A stretch of DNA of 64,000 nucleotides from Schistocephalus solidus (GCA_017591395.1 WEDG01005425.1:1-64000), one strand, 5' to 3'; positions 10,600 through 23,135 are shown, numbered from the stretch's first letter. Notes: a model not told the origin generated them from the letters alone. Numbers and translations are program-made.

Positions 10600-11480
10600 A
10601 CTAAGTGTGCACATTTGCTTTCGGATATGCGTAATTTTCCTGGTGATTGTTGGTTTTATGATCATGCCCAGACCACAGAAGTCCCCGATACACTGGCCAT
10701 TCGCCAGAAGGTAATAGTGAACCTGTTGCTATTTCGCGTTCAATGAACGTCACTGCATCTCGCTTGTGTATTTAGAAGGGCCTGCCATCGGTATCCTGAC
10801 ACAATCCACAGACGCATGGACCATGAATGCGTGAGTCGTGGTTCTGATAATTCTGTACGGTATCATCACTGTTTTCTTCGGCAGGCACATCTCCAGTTAA
10901 AAGGCGGTCACAACTGTAATTGCGTCGTCCTGCAAATATGGCCCCATCGATTTGCATTGGGTTTCCCGGTGTTCCCTTCAGCTTTCCTCTCCTAGCGACC
11001 AGATACCGTTTCGGAGCAGACTTCCCGGCAGTAATGGAACCAGTCAACCACAATACTTGGTGATTGACCAGCAAGTTTTGACCCTTATTCCAGTGGCATT
11101 CTGTTGCTCCAGAGATAAACTAGCTCTAAAATTTCGGAGAGCTTCAATTTATAGCGGACTCTTCCGTTCAAATCACAAAGATAGAAGAATTGGTTCTCCT
11201 TTCTTCTACACCGTCCTTGGTTCTGCCAAGTGTGCTCTTTGTGCCTTGCCTCGGGTGCACCAGTCACTGGAATTTCACTGCAGCTGCCCCCTACGGTGGA
11301 GTATCTGAACGTGATGAAATTTCGCTTACACAAGATGACAGAAAAGATGTAATTTATACGGACGGCAACATGGGGTCTCCTCGTCCATGTTCCTATGGAT
11401 GGGCTCCATGGTCCTCTCACCTTCATAACGCCCTGCCTCACATCCTCCTGTATCCACTTATATGTTCTTGCTGTATCCAC
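10600..11480 (-). pseudogene. Merlin/IS1016-like (ISXO2-type) DDE transposase relic
   Basis: On the minus strand an N-terminal part includes KLKLSEILELVYLWSNRMPLE (11085-11150). It is followed by the transposase core with MQIDGAIFAGRRNYSCDR, RIHGPCVCGLCQDTDGR, IHKRDAVTFIEREIATGS, GEWPVYRGLL and a tail HDHKTNNHQENYAYPKANVH (about 10600-10975). The order and the ID-x-A-x-F, GLCQDTDGR and HKT-NH-ENY patterns fit the ISXO2-like DDE domain of Merlin transposons, which cut and paste DNA. A stop interrupts the core after DGRPF (10772-10774), the S-D-E-W site expected for the second catalytic Asp reads S-G-E-W, and a stop follows NVHT. It is inactive. Terminal inverted repeats were not identified. 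Confidence 0.65.
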
Positions 11481-12439
11481 TACGAGAACTGAACATCATG
11501 TGAAGTTTCCTCCCTTTTACCTAGCTCATTTCTTTTAGGCGCAGTCCCACCCTTGTATGTTTTCTCAAACCGATGCCTTGTCTAGTCTGAGGTATTGCGG
11601 TAACGCGACCCTATGGGACCAAGATTTGTTCTGGCACGTTGCCTCTGCAAGGCCATACGAGTTTTATGCCCACGCCCGAGCTCCTCGCGTAAGCTAGACC
11701 CTTGGCAGATTGACTAGTCAGTAGCAGCGTCCTGAAGTCAGTCACTAACGATCCATGCAGTGCTACAATTCACAGACACATTCTTTTTCACTAAAAGCCA
11801 TTCGCACTAAATGAAGCTGTTCCACAGAACCGACCTGACAGTTAATCCGTTGTTTCTGATGGGGTCAACCGTGTGCCTCACATAAAGATGAGCGCGGGAA
11901 TTATTTTATAGTGATGGAAGACTTTTGCAGCATCTAACGCACCCTCATCTTCACTCCCACCTAGGTCTGGTGTCATAACAGAATCAAGAAGACCGGAAGC
12001 AGGCGAGCGCACGTGTGGCACGCGCGGCGGAAAATCAAATCGAGGCCTCCCCAATAACGCTTTTCGTGCCTTGATCTAGCCCCAGTTTTTGGTCCAGTGC
12101 CGAAAATAGAGGATCATTGAAGGCAATATCCAACCGTAAAATGTGTACCAAAAGTCATGGGAAGAACACGAAACGTCAATCAAAGTTCACCTGTGGGGAA
12201 AAAAACTGTTGTCTACTGAGGTAACCGAAGAACCGAAGAACGATAACAAATAATTGCCCAGTGGGCTATTTCGGCATTACCTAACAAACGGTGAGTTGTG
12301 CGTAAGAATGCCTTTGTGTCGACAGATATGCCGAATCGCGTGCGTTCATGTGTTTCTACACGCAAACTATAAGAGGGGCGAGCTGAATAAAAGTAATAAT
12401 CGAACGCAAAATCAATCAAACTGAGAAAGAGAAAGAATT
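11481..12439. other. Unassigned spacer
   Basis: No recognisable gene or repeat on either strand. Confidence 0.5.
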
Positions 12440-12645
12440 AGCGTTGATCAGAAGTGCAACACTCTAACCATAGAGTCACGGGTTCGTTAGTGAGTGTTGC
12501 ACTTCGGATCAGCAGATCGCGGGTTCGAGCCTCAGGTGAGGCACTACCTGGGGTTGGGTATGGCTGGCTGACGACGGCTAATAAGTCAGAAATGGTCATT
12601 CCAGTCTCCCCCGTCTTTGTTGGCAATATTCATCTGCTCATAATA
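12440..12645 (+). mobile_element. tRNA-derived SINE, copy S2
   Basis: The B-box-like GCGGGTTCGAGCC is at about 12519-12531, followed by GGTTGGGTATGGCTGGCTGA, GGCTAATAAGTCAGAAATGG and TTTGTTGGCAATATTCAT. This is the same family order as the copy at 4030. A short inverted stretch (AGTGCAACACTC and GAGTGTTGCACT) precedes the tRNA-like part. Confidence 0.65.
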
Positions 12646-12710
12646 TTGCTGATCTTTGAAAGAGTTTGTTCGACCGTCTTCTGTTTACCTTTTTACACCT
12701 AACTAAGCAG

Positions 12711-12846
12711 AACTTTCAAAGTCAGAGGAAGGCAAAAATGTCTGTTTATGAGGCTGGTGCCTTAAAAACACAAATAAGCCCCAACCGGAGCAGCCTCGGC
12801 CACTCCCTGGAGGACGAAAGCACGACGGCTTTCTCCAACGTACATT
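12711..12846 (+). other. Possible exon of an unidentified gene
   Basis: A pyrimidine-rich stretch ends in AAGCAG at 12710, a single open frame follows (including KMSVYEAGALKTQISPNRSS and LGHSLEDESTTAFSNVH), and GTAAGT lies at 12847. The other two frames close quickly. No domain is recognised and no partner exon with a matching phase was found, so this is only a candidate. Confidence 0.25.
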
Positions 12847-12859
12847 GTAAGTCATGAGC

Positions 12860-13433
12860 TTCTATCTAGCCTCCCTGTTGTTAATTTGTGTTCGTGTAGT
12901 TGGATCTACAATCTTTGTTCGGTAACCCCAACGTAGCTGCAGTCCTCGTACTTGCAACATCTATTGGCAGGCAAATGTTGCAGTCTCAGAAAGTGTCAGT
13001 GTATTCTGAGGTTGCATCGGAAGGTGACAGACAGTAAATAATTTGGCTGGGTGTGACTGTCGAGGGACCAACTCGGAGACGCCTTTGTCGTAGAGAATGA
13101 CCTTATAGTCTTCGCCTCGGCCGTCGTTTACCTACGCAAGTCTTGCTTTACTTGATAAAATGGTTTGAGTATTCCTCGTCTATCTTTCTTTGACCGGTCT
13201 GATGCAATATGTTTCAACCCGATTGACTTGAGTGCGAAAACGAGTAAGTTTGCGAGACTGAGGGTGATTGTTGCTGAAGTGCAGTATTTGTAGTGTGTTA
13301 TGCCTTTCGTGAATACCACTGTTTGTAGTTTCCCCACTGAACACTGAAGCAAAAGGATGTTGAGAGCGAGAAAGTTGTTTTGATTCGGCTTCCATAGGTA
13401 AGTGGAAATTTGGGATACCAAGGAGAAGTAATC
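12860..13433. other. Unassigned spacer
   Basis: Nothing recognised. Short minus-strand open frames (13128-13421) have no family resemblance. Confidence 0.5.
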
Positions 13434-13746
13434 TGTAAGGATGACTTATAGGGAAAGGACATAGGAGCAGAAACCCCTAATTATACAGGTGTCTTTGCGC
13501 AGAAATTCAGCGAAAGTTGTGTTATGTTTATGGTTGGGGTAAGAAACAAGGTGTAGTGTTAACCCTTGGTTCAGCGTTTCGGGTTAAGAGTAGGACTATA
13601 ACTTATGTTTATGTTATCACTAGTATACGGCTTCGGACATGGGAATATTTGTTCTTCCTGGAATCTCTTGGAAGGCTACCTGTCTTCAACAGAGAGAGTG
13701 TTCCTATTTCTGTGTTCTGTTTAGGGGAAGAAACCATCTTCAAGGC
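13434..13746 (+). mobile_element. MITE with TTAGGG-like core, copy j (diverged)
   Basis: It begins GTAAGGATGACTTATAGGG, has TGTCTTTGCGCAGAAATTC and a weak GGGTTAAGAG core, and then GACATGGGAATATTTG with TTCCTGGAATCTC as the right block. It closes with GTTCCTATTTCTGTGTTCTG and TTTAGG. The right ~110 bp is also the start of each unit of the tandem array that follows. Confidence 0.55.
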
Positions 13747-15035
13747 GCTCAACCTCAAATGCTATGGCAAGGTCGAAAGTCTCGTCAAAATGAGGAGCTC
13801 AGTACTTTCTTTGAGTGTGAACACAGGTAAGTTTAGAGACAGATGGTACTTGTTGTTGTTCAAGTACCATGTTTGCTTTTTTGTTTAGGACCTTTCTGAA
13901 TGCCGTAGTGAGCAGTTGATTAGTTGCACGCCTATCCGATAACGCATTCACTCGATGATTTACTTAGCCCTGCACTCCCTTCAGCAATGGGAATATTTGT
14001 TCTTCCTGGAATCTCTTGAAGGCTACCTGTCTTCAACAGAGAGAGTGTTCCTATTTCTGTGTTCTGTTTAGGGAAGAAACCATCTTCAAGGCGCTCAACC
14101 TCAAATGCTATGGCAAGGTCGAAAGTCTCGTCAAAATGAGGAGCTCAGTACTTTCTTTGAGTGTGAACACAGGTAAGTTTGTGAGACAGATGGTACTTGT
14201 TGTTGTTCAAGTACCATGTTTGCTTTTTGTTTAGGACCTTTCTGAATGCCGTAGTGAGCAGTTGATTAGTTGCACGCCTATCCGATAACGCATTCACTCG
14301 ATGATTTACTTAGCCCTGCACTCCCCTTCAGCAATGGGAATATTTGTTCTTCCTGGAATCTCTTGGAAGGCTACCTGTCTTCAACAGAGAGAGTGTTCCT
14401 ATTTCTGTGTTCTGTTTAGGGGAAGAAACCATCTTCAAGGCGCTCAACCTCAAATGCTATGGCAAGGTCGAAAGTCTCGTCAAAATGAGGAGCTCAGTAC
14501 TTTCTTTGAGTGTGAACACAGGTAAGTTTGTGAGACAGATGGTACTTGTTGTTGTTCAAGTACCATGTTTGCTTTTTGTTTAGGACCTTTCTGAATGCCG
14601 TAGTGAGCAGTTGATTAGTTGCACGCCTATCCGATAACGCATTCACTCGATGATTTACTTAGCCCTGCACTCCCCTTCAGCAATGGGAATATTTGTTCTT
14701 CCTGGAATCTCTTGGAAGGCTACCTGTCTTCAACAGAGAGAGTGTTCCTATTTCTGTGTTCTGTTTAGGGGAAGAAACCATCTTCAAGGCGCTCAACCCT
14801 CAAATGCTATGGCAAGGTCGAAAGTCTCGTCAAAATGAGGAGCTCAGTACTTTCTTTGAGTGTGAACATAGGTAAGTTTAGTGAGACAGATGGTACTTTG
14901 TTGCTGTTCAAGTACCCATGTTTGCTTTTTGTTTAGGACCTTTCTGAATGCCGTAGTGAGCAGTTGATTAGTTGCACGCCTATCCGATAACGCATTCACT
15001 CGATGATTTACTTAGCCCTGCACTCCCCTTCAGCA
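13639..15035 (+). repeat. Tandem array, four units of about 348 bp
   Basis: Units start at ATGGGAATATTTG at 13639, 13987, 14334 and 14683, and the array ends near 15036 (periods 348, 347, 349, 353). The copies are nearly identical, differing by single-base indels. The first ~110 bp of each unit is the right end of the MITE family; the remaining ~240 bp is flanking DNA. Each unit contains TTCTGTTTAG, then about 102 nt, then ACACAGGTAAGT, which looks like acceptor-exon-donor. Indels shift the frame between units. Confidence 0.9.
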
Positions 15036-15140
15036 ATGTGGTGACTATGAGCATAAACAGTTGTCAAGCTTGCCAAACGTCCTTCAAACTGCTGAAGCAG
15101 CGAAAGAAGAAAACCAATCAGCTCAACGCGAACTGGCTGG
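15034..15140 (+). other. Possible exon after the tandem array
   Basis: CCCCTTCAG at 15025-15033 is followed by a 107-nt segment and GGTGAGT at 15140. Two frames are open: one reads NSCQACQTSFKLLKQRKKK, the other YEHKQLSSLPNVLQTAEAAK, which resembles a coiled coil. The phase of the units in the array would allow joining to the first frame. No family was recognised, so this remains a candidate. Confidence 0.25.
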
Positions 15141-15694
15141 GTGAGTCGTTTTACATCTAACTCGTTGGCAATGGTGATCCAACCAAGCCGACCAATACGT
15201 CAGCAGTATAAACATGCTCCAGCGAGCCAGTTCTTCTTCTTCTTCTTAGCTGATCACCTGAAAACTTTCAACCCTGCAAAACTGAAGTTAGGCAACTGAC
15301 TTTTAACTTTTATTTCAGCCATAGTATGCTATCAACTATTCACTCTAAAATGAGGTCATAAGCTCTCCTCCCTCCTTCCGTAAATTTTATTTACCCTTCC
15401 ATTTAGAAGTTGCACTTTTAAATTACTGCAAAGCATCAGCTGACTGAACTATTATCCTCAGACATTGACTGTCCTTCTTCAGTGCAAAAATACATCACGT
15501 TTCCCGATCAGTGTACTTTGGGAGCAGTTTGAAAAATGCAAGACCAAATATGAATGCCCTCTAATTGACAATTATTTCCTTGCTTTGAACAACTCGTTAG
15601 GCTATTCTCTGCTCTCGCTTCTAACCCTGTTCCAATGGATGACCACCTAGGCCATGAACCTAATCCTAGCCTTGAACCCCTCGATGGCTGGATG
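15141..15694. other. Unassigned spacer
   Basis: Includes a short (TTC)n at 15231-15247. A 61-codon open frame (15465-15650) has no recognised domain. Confidence 0.5.
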
Positions 15695-16420
15695 CCAAGT
15701 TCGATTCCACGTGCACGCCCTCCCGGTGACTGTGCCGAAGTCGGACAAGTTAATTGTCCTTGATGACTTCAACGCCCGCGTCGGGACGGACCACGCTGCC
15801 TGGCAGGGAGTGCTGGCTCCCCACGGTCTCGGTAGCTGTAACGATAACGGCCTCCTTCTTTTGCGAACGTGTGCGGAACACCGTCTCCTGCTGACCAACG
15901 CCTTCTTCCGCCTTCCGACGCGGGAGAAGGCCACGTGGATGCACCCTCGGTCGCGGCGCTGGCATCTGCTGGACTATGTTCTCATCCGAAGGTGAGATCG
16001 ACAGGACGTGCTGGTAACCAAAGCGATCCGCGATGCCGATGATTGGACGGATCACCTCCTCGTCATCTCTCAGATGAGAATCCGACTAAGACCCCGACGA
16101 AGGCCCCAAGGTAAGCATGGTTCAGGTAAGGTAAATACTCTTTTTTTAAATCTGCCTGCTAACTGTTTTGATTTCAGCAACCAAATAATCGAAAAACTGG
16201 AGAACCTGCATGCTCCAGATAATAACGCCACCATGGAAAAACGATGGTGGAAACTGCGAAATGTCATCCAGTCCACCGCCCTCGAAGTCCTAGAACTCGC
16301 ACGCCGTCAACACCAGGACTGGTTTGACGACAATGACGCCGACATCAGCCACTTACTCGCGGAGAATAATGGACTACACAAAGCCTACATGGCCCTTCTA
16401 CTGACACCACCAAAGTAGCC
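15695..16420 (+). pseudogene. AP-type endonuclease domain, C-terminal half (element 1)
   Basis: The open stretch at 15695-15995 shows [20 protein letters not shown] (expected GDFNARVG, with D replacing G), [20 protein letters not shown] and WHLLDYVLI. The following frame (16008-16418) begins LVTKAIRDADDWTDHLLVIS, giving the conserved D-H pair. In this fold these are the catalytic Asp/Asn and His residues that nick DNA to prime reverse transcription. The linker towards the RT includes the TPPK stop at 16416. The N-terminal third, with the catalytic Glu, is missing. Confidence 0.75.
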
Positions 16421-16489
16421 TTCTGCAGATGCCTCTAACTTGTACAGCAACGGCCGAAAGGCCAAGGAAATCCAGGGGTATGCAATGAA

Positions 16490-17760
16490 ATGAAAAACTT
16501 TTTCAAAGTCATCAAGGCCAACTACGGCCCCTGTATCAAGGAGACTGCACCGCTGCTCAGCTCTGTCGGCACAACACTGCTGACAGAGAAATTGCAACTT
16601 CTGAAGCGCTGGGCCGAGCACTTCAGAAGTTTCCTTAACTACTCATCAGCCATCTCCGATGCTGCCATTGACCGGCTCCCTCAAGTGGACACGAAAAATG
16701 ACCTGGATCTGTCGCCTTCCCTACCAGAAACCATCCGGGCCGTGCAGCAGATTTCCAGTGGTAAAGCACCGGGATCCGACGCAATCCCACCGGAAGTCTA
16801 CAAGCATGGTGGACCCTGGCTGATGGCAGAACTTACAACTCTATTCCAGGAGATGTGACACCAAGGAAAAGTTCCTCCGGTTTTCAAAAACGCGACCATC
16901 GTCCATCTCTACAAGCGGAAGGGGAACCGGCAACTCTGTCATAACCACAGAGGCATCTCGATGCTCAATATCGCCAGAAGATCTTCGCCCGAATCCTTCT
17001 CAATCGTCTGAACGGCCACCTAGGGCAGAGACTGCTCACAAAAAGCCAATATGGCTTCCGCCGACACTGAGGAACAACGGACATGATCTTTGCCGCTCAC
17101 CAGCTACAAGAGAATTGACAGGAGATGCAAACGCACCTATACACTACCTTCGTGGATCTGACGAAAGCCTTTGACACGGTGAATCGTGACGGACTGTGAA
17201 AAGTCATGCAGAAATTCGGCTGACCTGAGCGGTTCACGCACATGGTGCGTCAGCTTCATGACGGGATGACGACGCGCGTCACTGACAACGGGACGGTATC
17301 CGAAGCATTCGCAGTGACCAACGGAGTAAAGCAGGGCTGCTTACTGGCCCCCACCCTCTTCAGTTTCATGTTCTCGGCTATGCTGATGGACGCCTACCGT
17401 GATGAGCAGCCTGGTATCCGCATCGCCTACAGAACTGACGGGCACCTTCTCAACAGTCGGCGTATGCAGGCTCCAACGCGCGTGTCTACGACTACAGTCC
17501 ATGACTTGCACTTCGCCGACGACTGCACCCTTAACACCGTGACGGAGGAGGACATGCAAAGGAGTATGGACCTCTTCGCCGCAGGCTGCGCAAATTCTGG
17601 ATTAACAATCAGTGCAGCCAAAATGGTAGTCATGCAACAGCCGTCGCCCAGCGCGGAATACAGTGTTCTCCGAATCAATTTCAATGGCCCTCAAATCAAA
17701 AATTTTGAAAACATTGCTTATCTGAGAAGCACGCTGTCACGTTACACGAGAATCGACGAC
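16490..17760 (+). pseudogene. Reverse transcriptase (element 1)
   Basis: Fragments in order: SSGKAPGSDAIPPEVYKHGG at 16759-16820, the fingers region with the equivalent of HLYKRKGNRQLC near 16905-16940, TTFVDLTKAFDTVNRDG at 17145-17195, VTNGVKQGCLLAPTLF at 17317-17364 and the active-site box DLHFADDCTLNT at 17503-17538. These are the non-LTR RT palm and fingers motifs; the FADD pair binds the catalytic metals. At least five in-frame TGA codons interrupt the region 16855-17225, after EM, RRH, LQEN, DGL and KFG, so no active enzyme can be made. Confidence 0.8.
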
Positions 17761-17769
17761 GATGTTGCT

Positions 17770-19292
17770 CAGCCAGTCAGGCCTTCAGCTGACTGCAGGC
17801 CTCCGTGTGGAATCGCCACGGTATTCACCTGAACACAAAACTGAAGATATACAAGGCCGTCGTCTTGACGAAACTCCTTTACGAAGCGGAGACCTGGACC
17901 GTCTACTCGAACAAAGTCAGGAAGCTGTATCACTTCCATCTCAGCTGCCTCCGCAGAATACTGAAGCTGAGATGACAAGACGGGATCCCGGACATGGAAG
18001 TCCTGAATCGGACCGAAATCCTCAGCATCTACGCCATGCTGAGGCAAGGCAACTGCGACGGAGCGGCCACCTGGTGAGGATGGACGACGAGTGACTACCC
18101 AAATGACTTTTCACGGAGATTTCGCTACGGGTGCTGGCCGACAGGGAGGTCAAAACTGACGTTACAAGGACACTGGGAAGAAATATCTGAGGCAACTGCA
18201 GATCAACTTGGTGACCTGGGAGGTCCTCACCCAGGATAGACCGGCATGGAGAAGATAAGTGAAGACTGGTTTAGCAATCTATGAGGCCAACCGGTTCGCC
18301 GCTTCTAAGGCCAAAAGAGCGGCTCGCAAGTCACATGCACTACGGATCAACACCGCCAATGCCCAAGCCCTCCCAACGTGCCCACGCTGTCAACCTACAT
18401 TCTGCGCGCTAATCGGTCCTGTCGGACATCTTCGAACTCGATGCAAAAACAATCCCACAACATCAAATTCTGCCACAGCTGCCTCAGACCCCACGATGAC
18501 CACCCCAACCACTGATAACAAATGTATCGATGCCCCGCCACCCGCGATCACTAACACCATCCTCCCTCCTCAAATTCCTGCGCCGATCACGGCGCCGAAC
18601 ACCACTTGCCCCACTCCCACCACCTCAGTAGCCAACTCCGACTACCTGCTATCTCCAACACCACCGCCGCCCCCAGTACCGGCGATGGGGACTCGGTACT
18701 AACCTGTCCACTTTGCAATCGCATATTCACCTCACACATCGACCTGATCGGTCACTTGCGAATCCATCGCACAGAGACTGGCGAACTAGTCCCTTGAGCA
18801 CCAACACACAGCAGAGACCGCCACCTCCAATAACCTCACTGCACATGTGCATTAACTCATCACATGCGCCTGCTCGGTCACATGCGCATCCACGAAAGCG
18901 GAATTTACTACGATTCCAGCACATTTTGCGCACCCATTACTCCAGCAGCAGATCCCCCTAGACTCAGCACCTCCCGACCTATCTTGTTTTAATTGTCAGC
19001 ACACATGCACATCATGCATCGGCCTGGTCGGTCACTTGCGAATCCATCGCACAGAGACCGGCGAACGAGTAGCTGGAGCACCAGCACACGGCCGCCACAC
19101 CCTACTCAACTGTCCGCACTACTCGCGCACATTCACACAGCGCATGGGCCTATTAGGTCACATGCGTCTCCATTAAAACCTGCGGTAGAACACCGCCGGT
19201 TATACCACAACACTACATCTCTCCCCAGCAGCCTCTGCACCTCACATGATCACACGCAACACCACAAAAAAACAGGCTCTCGGTCTGCATAG
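17770..19292 (+). pseudogene. RTE C-terminal region with C2H2-like zinc fingers (element 1)
   Basis: After the thumb (including [18 protein letters not shown] sequence near 17930-17975 and GHLVRMDDE at 18065-18093) comes a linker with AKAKRAARKS and then CPRCQPTFCALIGPVGHLRT ending in C (18379-18444). A Thr/Pro-rich spacer leads to CPLCNRIFTSHIDLIGHLRI ending in H (about 18708-18771), and further diverged repeats of the same GHLRIHRTETGE type follow at 18752, 19032 and 19150. The fingers resemble C2H2/C2HC nucleic-acid-binding modules. They are not part of the textbook RTE layout but recur in element 2. Frameshifts separate the pieces. Confidence 0.65.
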
Positions 19293-19369
19293 TTGATTGA
19301 TAGGCAAGTATGATCCTCGCTTCTTTCTCGATGTGACTCCTCTGTTGTATGTGTGGTCAGAGCTTGAGA

Positions 19370-20165
19370 ATATTACGGGGCGATATGCGCCGTGGGTTCG
19401 AAGGTTGCCAACTGACAATTACACTCAGACTTCACAGTCAGTCCAATGTGTGTTGTGTGGAGTGGCTGACTGGTGGCTTGGGAGTCAGGCTGCGATGGTT
19501 CCTTCTTAACGTGACCTCTGGCTATCCCACAAATGTGAGATATAAGCTGTTGTGTGAAATCCTGGTACTGTGTTTGGGGAGCCAGGTCATGTCCGTAGTA
19601 CACCTAGACGAGGTCACCAGCAACTGCGCCCACTTCCGTATCAGACAACTGACCAGCTCGAACGGTGGTCTGATTGTGGAGGTGATGGAGAGAGTGAGGT
19701 CGACAGCTCAGCCCATTTTCCTCACTATAAACAATCTGACGCGCTTGAAACTATCACGATGCGCTCAAAGCCGTGGTTTGGAAGGTTACCAGCTGACGAG
19801 AAAACTCGGACCGCGTCGTCAGCCCAATGTGGGTTTTGTGTGGAATGGCTGACTGAGAGTCAGGCTGCAATGGCTCCTTCTTAATGTGGTCTTTATGGCA
19901 CTCCCACTCCGTGGGTTCCGAGCCAGGTGTGGTGTCATGCTCAGGGGCGGCTCCGGCCACGCCAGCCACCTGCATCCCCTCCCGCCTTCGGTCTTCTTAA
20001 CTCTGTCATGACACCGGGCTAAGGTGGGGGAGGGGGAGAGAGTACGGTAGCTGCAGCGCAAGTCTACTATCACTTAAATCCAATTCACGCTCAAGCTACT
20101 TCCCTGTACCACCATGTTGTGGAGCATACGGTGGACATCGTCGGATCTCGACGATCGAACTTACG
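19370..20165 (+). mobile_element. RTE-like 3' tail, copy B (element 1)
   Basis: Non-coding tail directly behind the zinc-finger region. It contains two diverged versions of one module (near 19401 and 19791, ~390 bp apart), then CACTCCGTGGGTTCCGAGCC, GGCGGCTCCGGCCACGCCAG and a GAGAGAGTACGGTAGCTGC block, ending near GGACATCGTCGGATCTCGAC. The same tail is at 1990-2962, 47640-48105, 53430-54170 and, diverged, at 55986-56570. Confidence 0.7.
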
Positions 20166-21643
20166 TGTGACAGAGGTTGAAATCGAGCGAAATCTCCGTG
20201 TATGTCCTGCGTCCGAGCATATGACCAGTCCTGTATCAGTGGTAAGCAGCGCGAAATAAAATCCAGCGAGTTTGACGCCGCGTAAACCTTCCTTTGAGTA
20301 AACCTTTTGAAGTTAATTTGAATTCTACTGACACCTCACAAGCCGCGGCTTAGATGCTTCCAAAAGTGACTCGCTAGCTGATGCTGAGCAAGACTGTGAT
20401 GACGCTAGGTGGTTTCGGTGGCTATTTATGTGGATATATAAACGTGTTGGGTCTCAACTGGTTTTTGTGTGGCCTCAGTATGGACGTGGGACATGTGAAA
20501 ATTCGCGGAATGCCCGTTAAGAACTGTGTCCAATCACAAATCAGTTCATCTCTAATCCATCTTGCCACCGGGAGTACGGAGGGGTGAGGCCGAGACAGCG
20601 CAAATCGTCCTCCCCACTGTTCCCGCATAGTGGCTCTCGTTCAGCATAATGAACAAACGACCTTATTGCACGCTGCTTAAGCTTCGTCCTGTTTCGATTC
20701 TCGCGTTCAGTACAAGGCAAATTATCCCACACTGTGTCGGCTGAGCCGAAGCTTGATACCAAGGCAATATTTCCATCTGAGTACAATGAATATTGGTTAG
20801 TGTGCACCTGGAACCACGCCCATAAGTACTTATGCCGGTCTGTACGCAGCCGTCACAGTCAGAATGCGTGGTAAAGCATCTGAATTACTGACAAGGGTTA
20901 GAGCTTCAGAAACCGAATCCACCCAGTTTACAATCTACTGATTAGCAGTATAATGTGTCTTATGGTACAACTGAGAAGCTTACTAGAAATGGTTGGGCTG
21001 GTGTACACCGAATTAATGTGACTACCGAAGGTAGTGTAAATTCGGCAGACAAAAAGGTGTTACCGCGTTTAGTTTACTGACGCACCCATTATACGGTCTG
21101 ATCGAAATCTGCAGAAGGGAGATCCTCATTCCATAAGTACTTCGACTACCACAGAAATTGCACATAATTTGGATTTTTACAAGAACTCCTTCATAGCATC
21201 ATGGGAGTGGGCATTTGGGGAAGGATGTGCGGTTACCAAAGTCTAGGTGCTTGTTGAACCCGGATCTTCCCTGTTTCCCAAGTACATATATTAACTCCAG
21301 AAAAAGCAAACTTTGTCGGTTCGGGCATTGCCAAGCCGGAGACCAGACTAGTGTCGGAAGGGGGCAAGCGCAAAACCAACCAAGACAGGCCGCTAGGTCC
21401 ATTCACCACCGCGGTGTACCTTGTGCGCACATCGAAAGGCAGGCCAAAACAAGCTATCCGCCAATCACAAAGGAGGTCATAAATCAGACATTTCAATTGG
21501 TAGAGAGTGCAAATGGCAGCCAATCACGGGCGAAAACAACTGCTAAACTTACAGAAGAGCGGCCGACGGGACGATTCTACTCATTCGGTCGCTTGTTACC
21601 CTCTCTCCGTGTCGTGCCAGGGTGACTCTTGAAACCGCTCATA
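20166..21643. other. Upstream region of the alpha-tubulin gene
   Basis: No gene was recognised. At 21313-21352 a stretch including TTGCCAAGCCGGAGACCAGA resembles the start of tubulin exon 2 (TTGGCCAAGCCGGAGTCCAGA). Close to the start codon, TTACCCTCTCTCCGTGTCGT followed by GCCAG (ending 21620) looks like a 3' splice site. No convincing TATA box was seen within 200 bp of the ATG. Confidence 0.4.
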
Positions 21644-23084
<1,441 letters not shown>

Positions 23085-23135
23085 TGTATTCATCGCAACT
23101 CAATGAAGATTTTTTTCTGGACCATTCTTACATAA

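Larger units (their letters stand above)
15695..20165 (+). mobile_element. RTE-like non-LTR retrotransposon with zinc-finger tail, element 1 (5'-truncated)
   Basis: Read in order: part of an AP-type endonuclease (from about 15700), reverse transcriptase (16490-17760), a C-terminal region with C2H2-like fingers (18290-19200) and a non-coding 3' tail (19370-20165). The endonuclease begins in mid-domain, so the 5' end is lost, as is usual when target-primed reverse transcription stops early. Many stops and frameshifts show it is dead. The second, 5'-complete copy is at 48106-54170. Confidence 0.8.

Noticed and set aside
16110..16178. GGTAAGTA-like to TTTCAG segment inside the RTE ORF, also present at 49629-49682, looking like a conserved intron
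   Set aside because: In both elements the segment is open in the ORF frame and reads as ordinary linker protein (VNTLFLNLPANCFDFSN and LNTVLVNVSAHHINFSN), so it is conserved coding sequence, not an intron.
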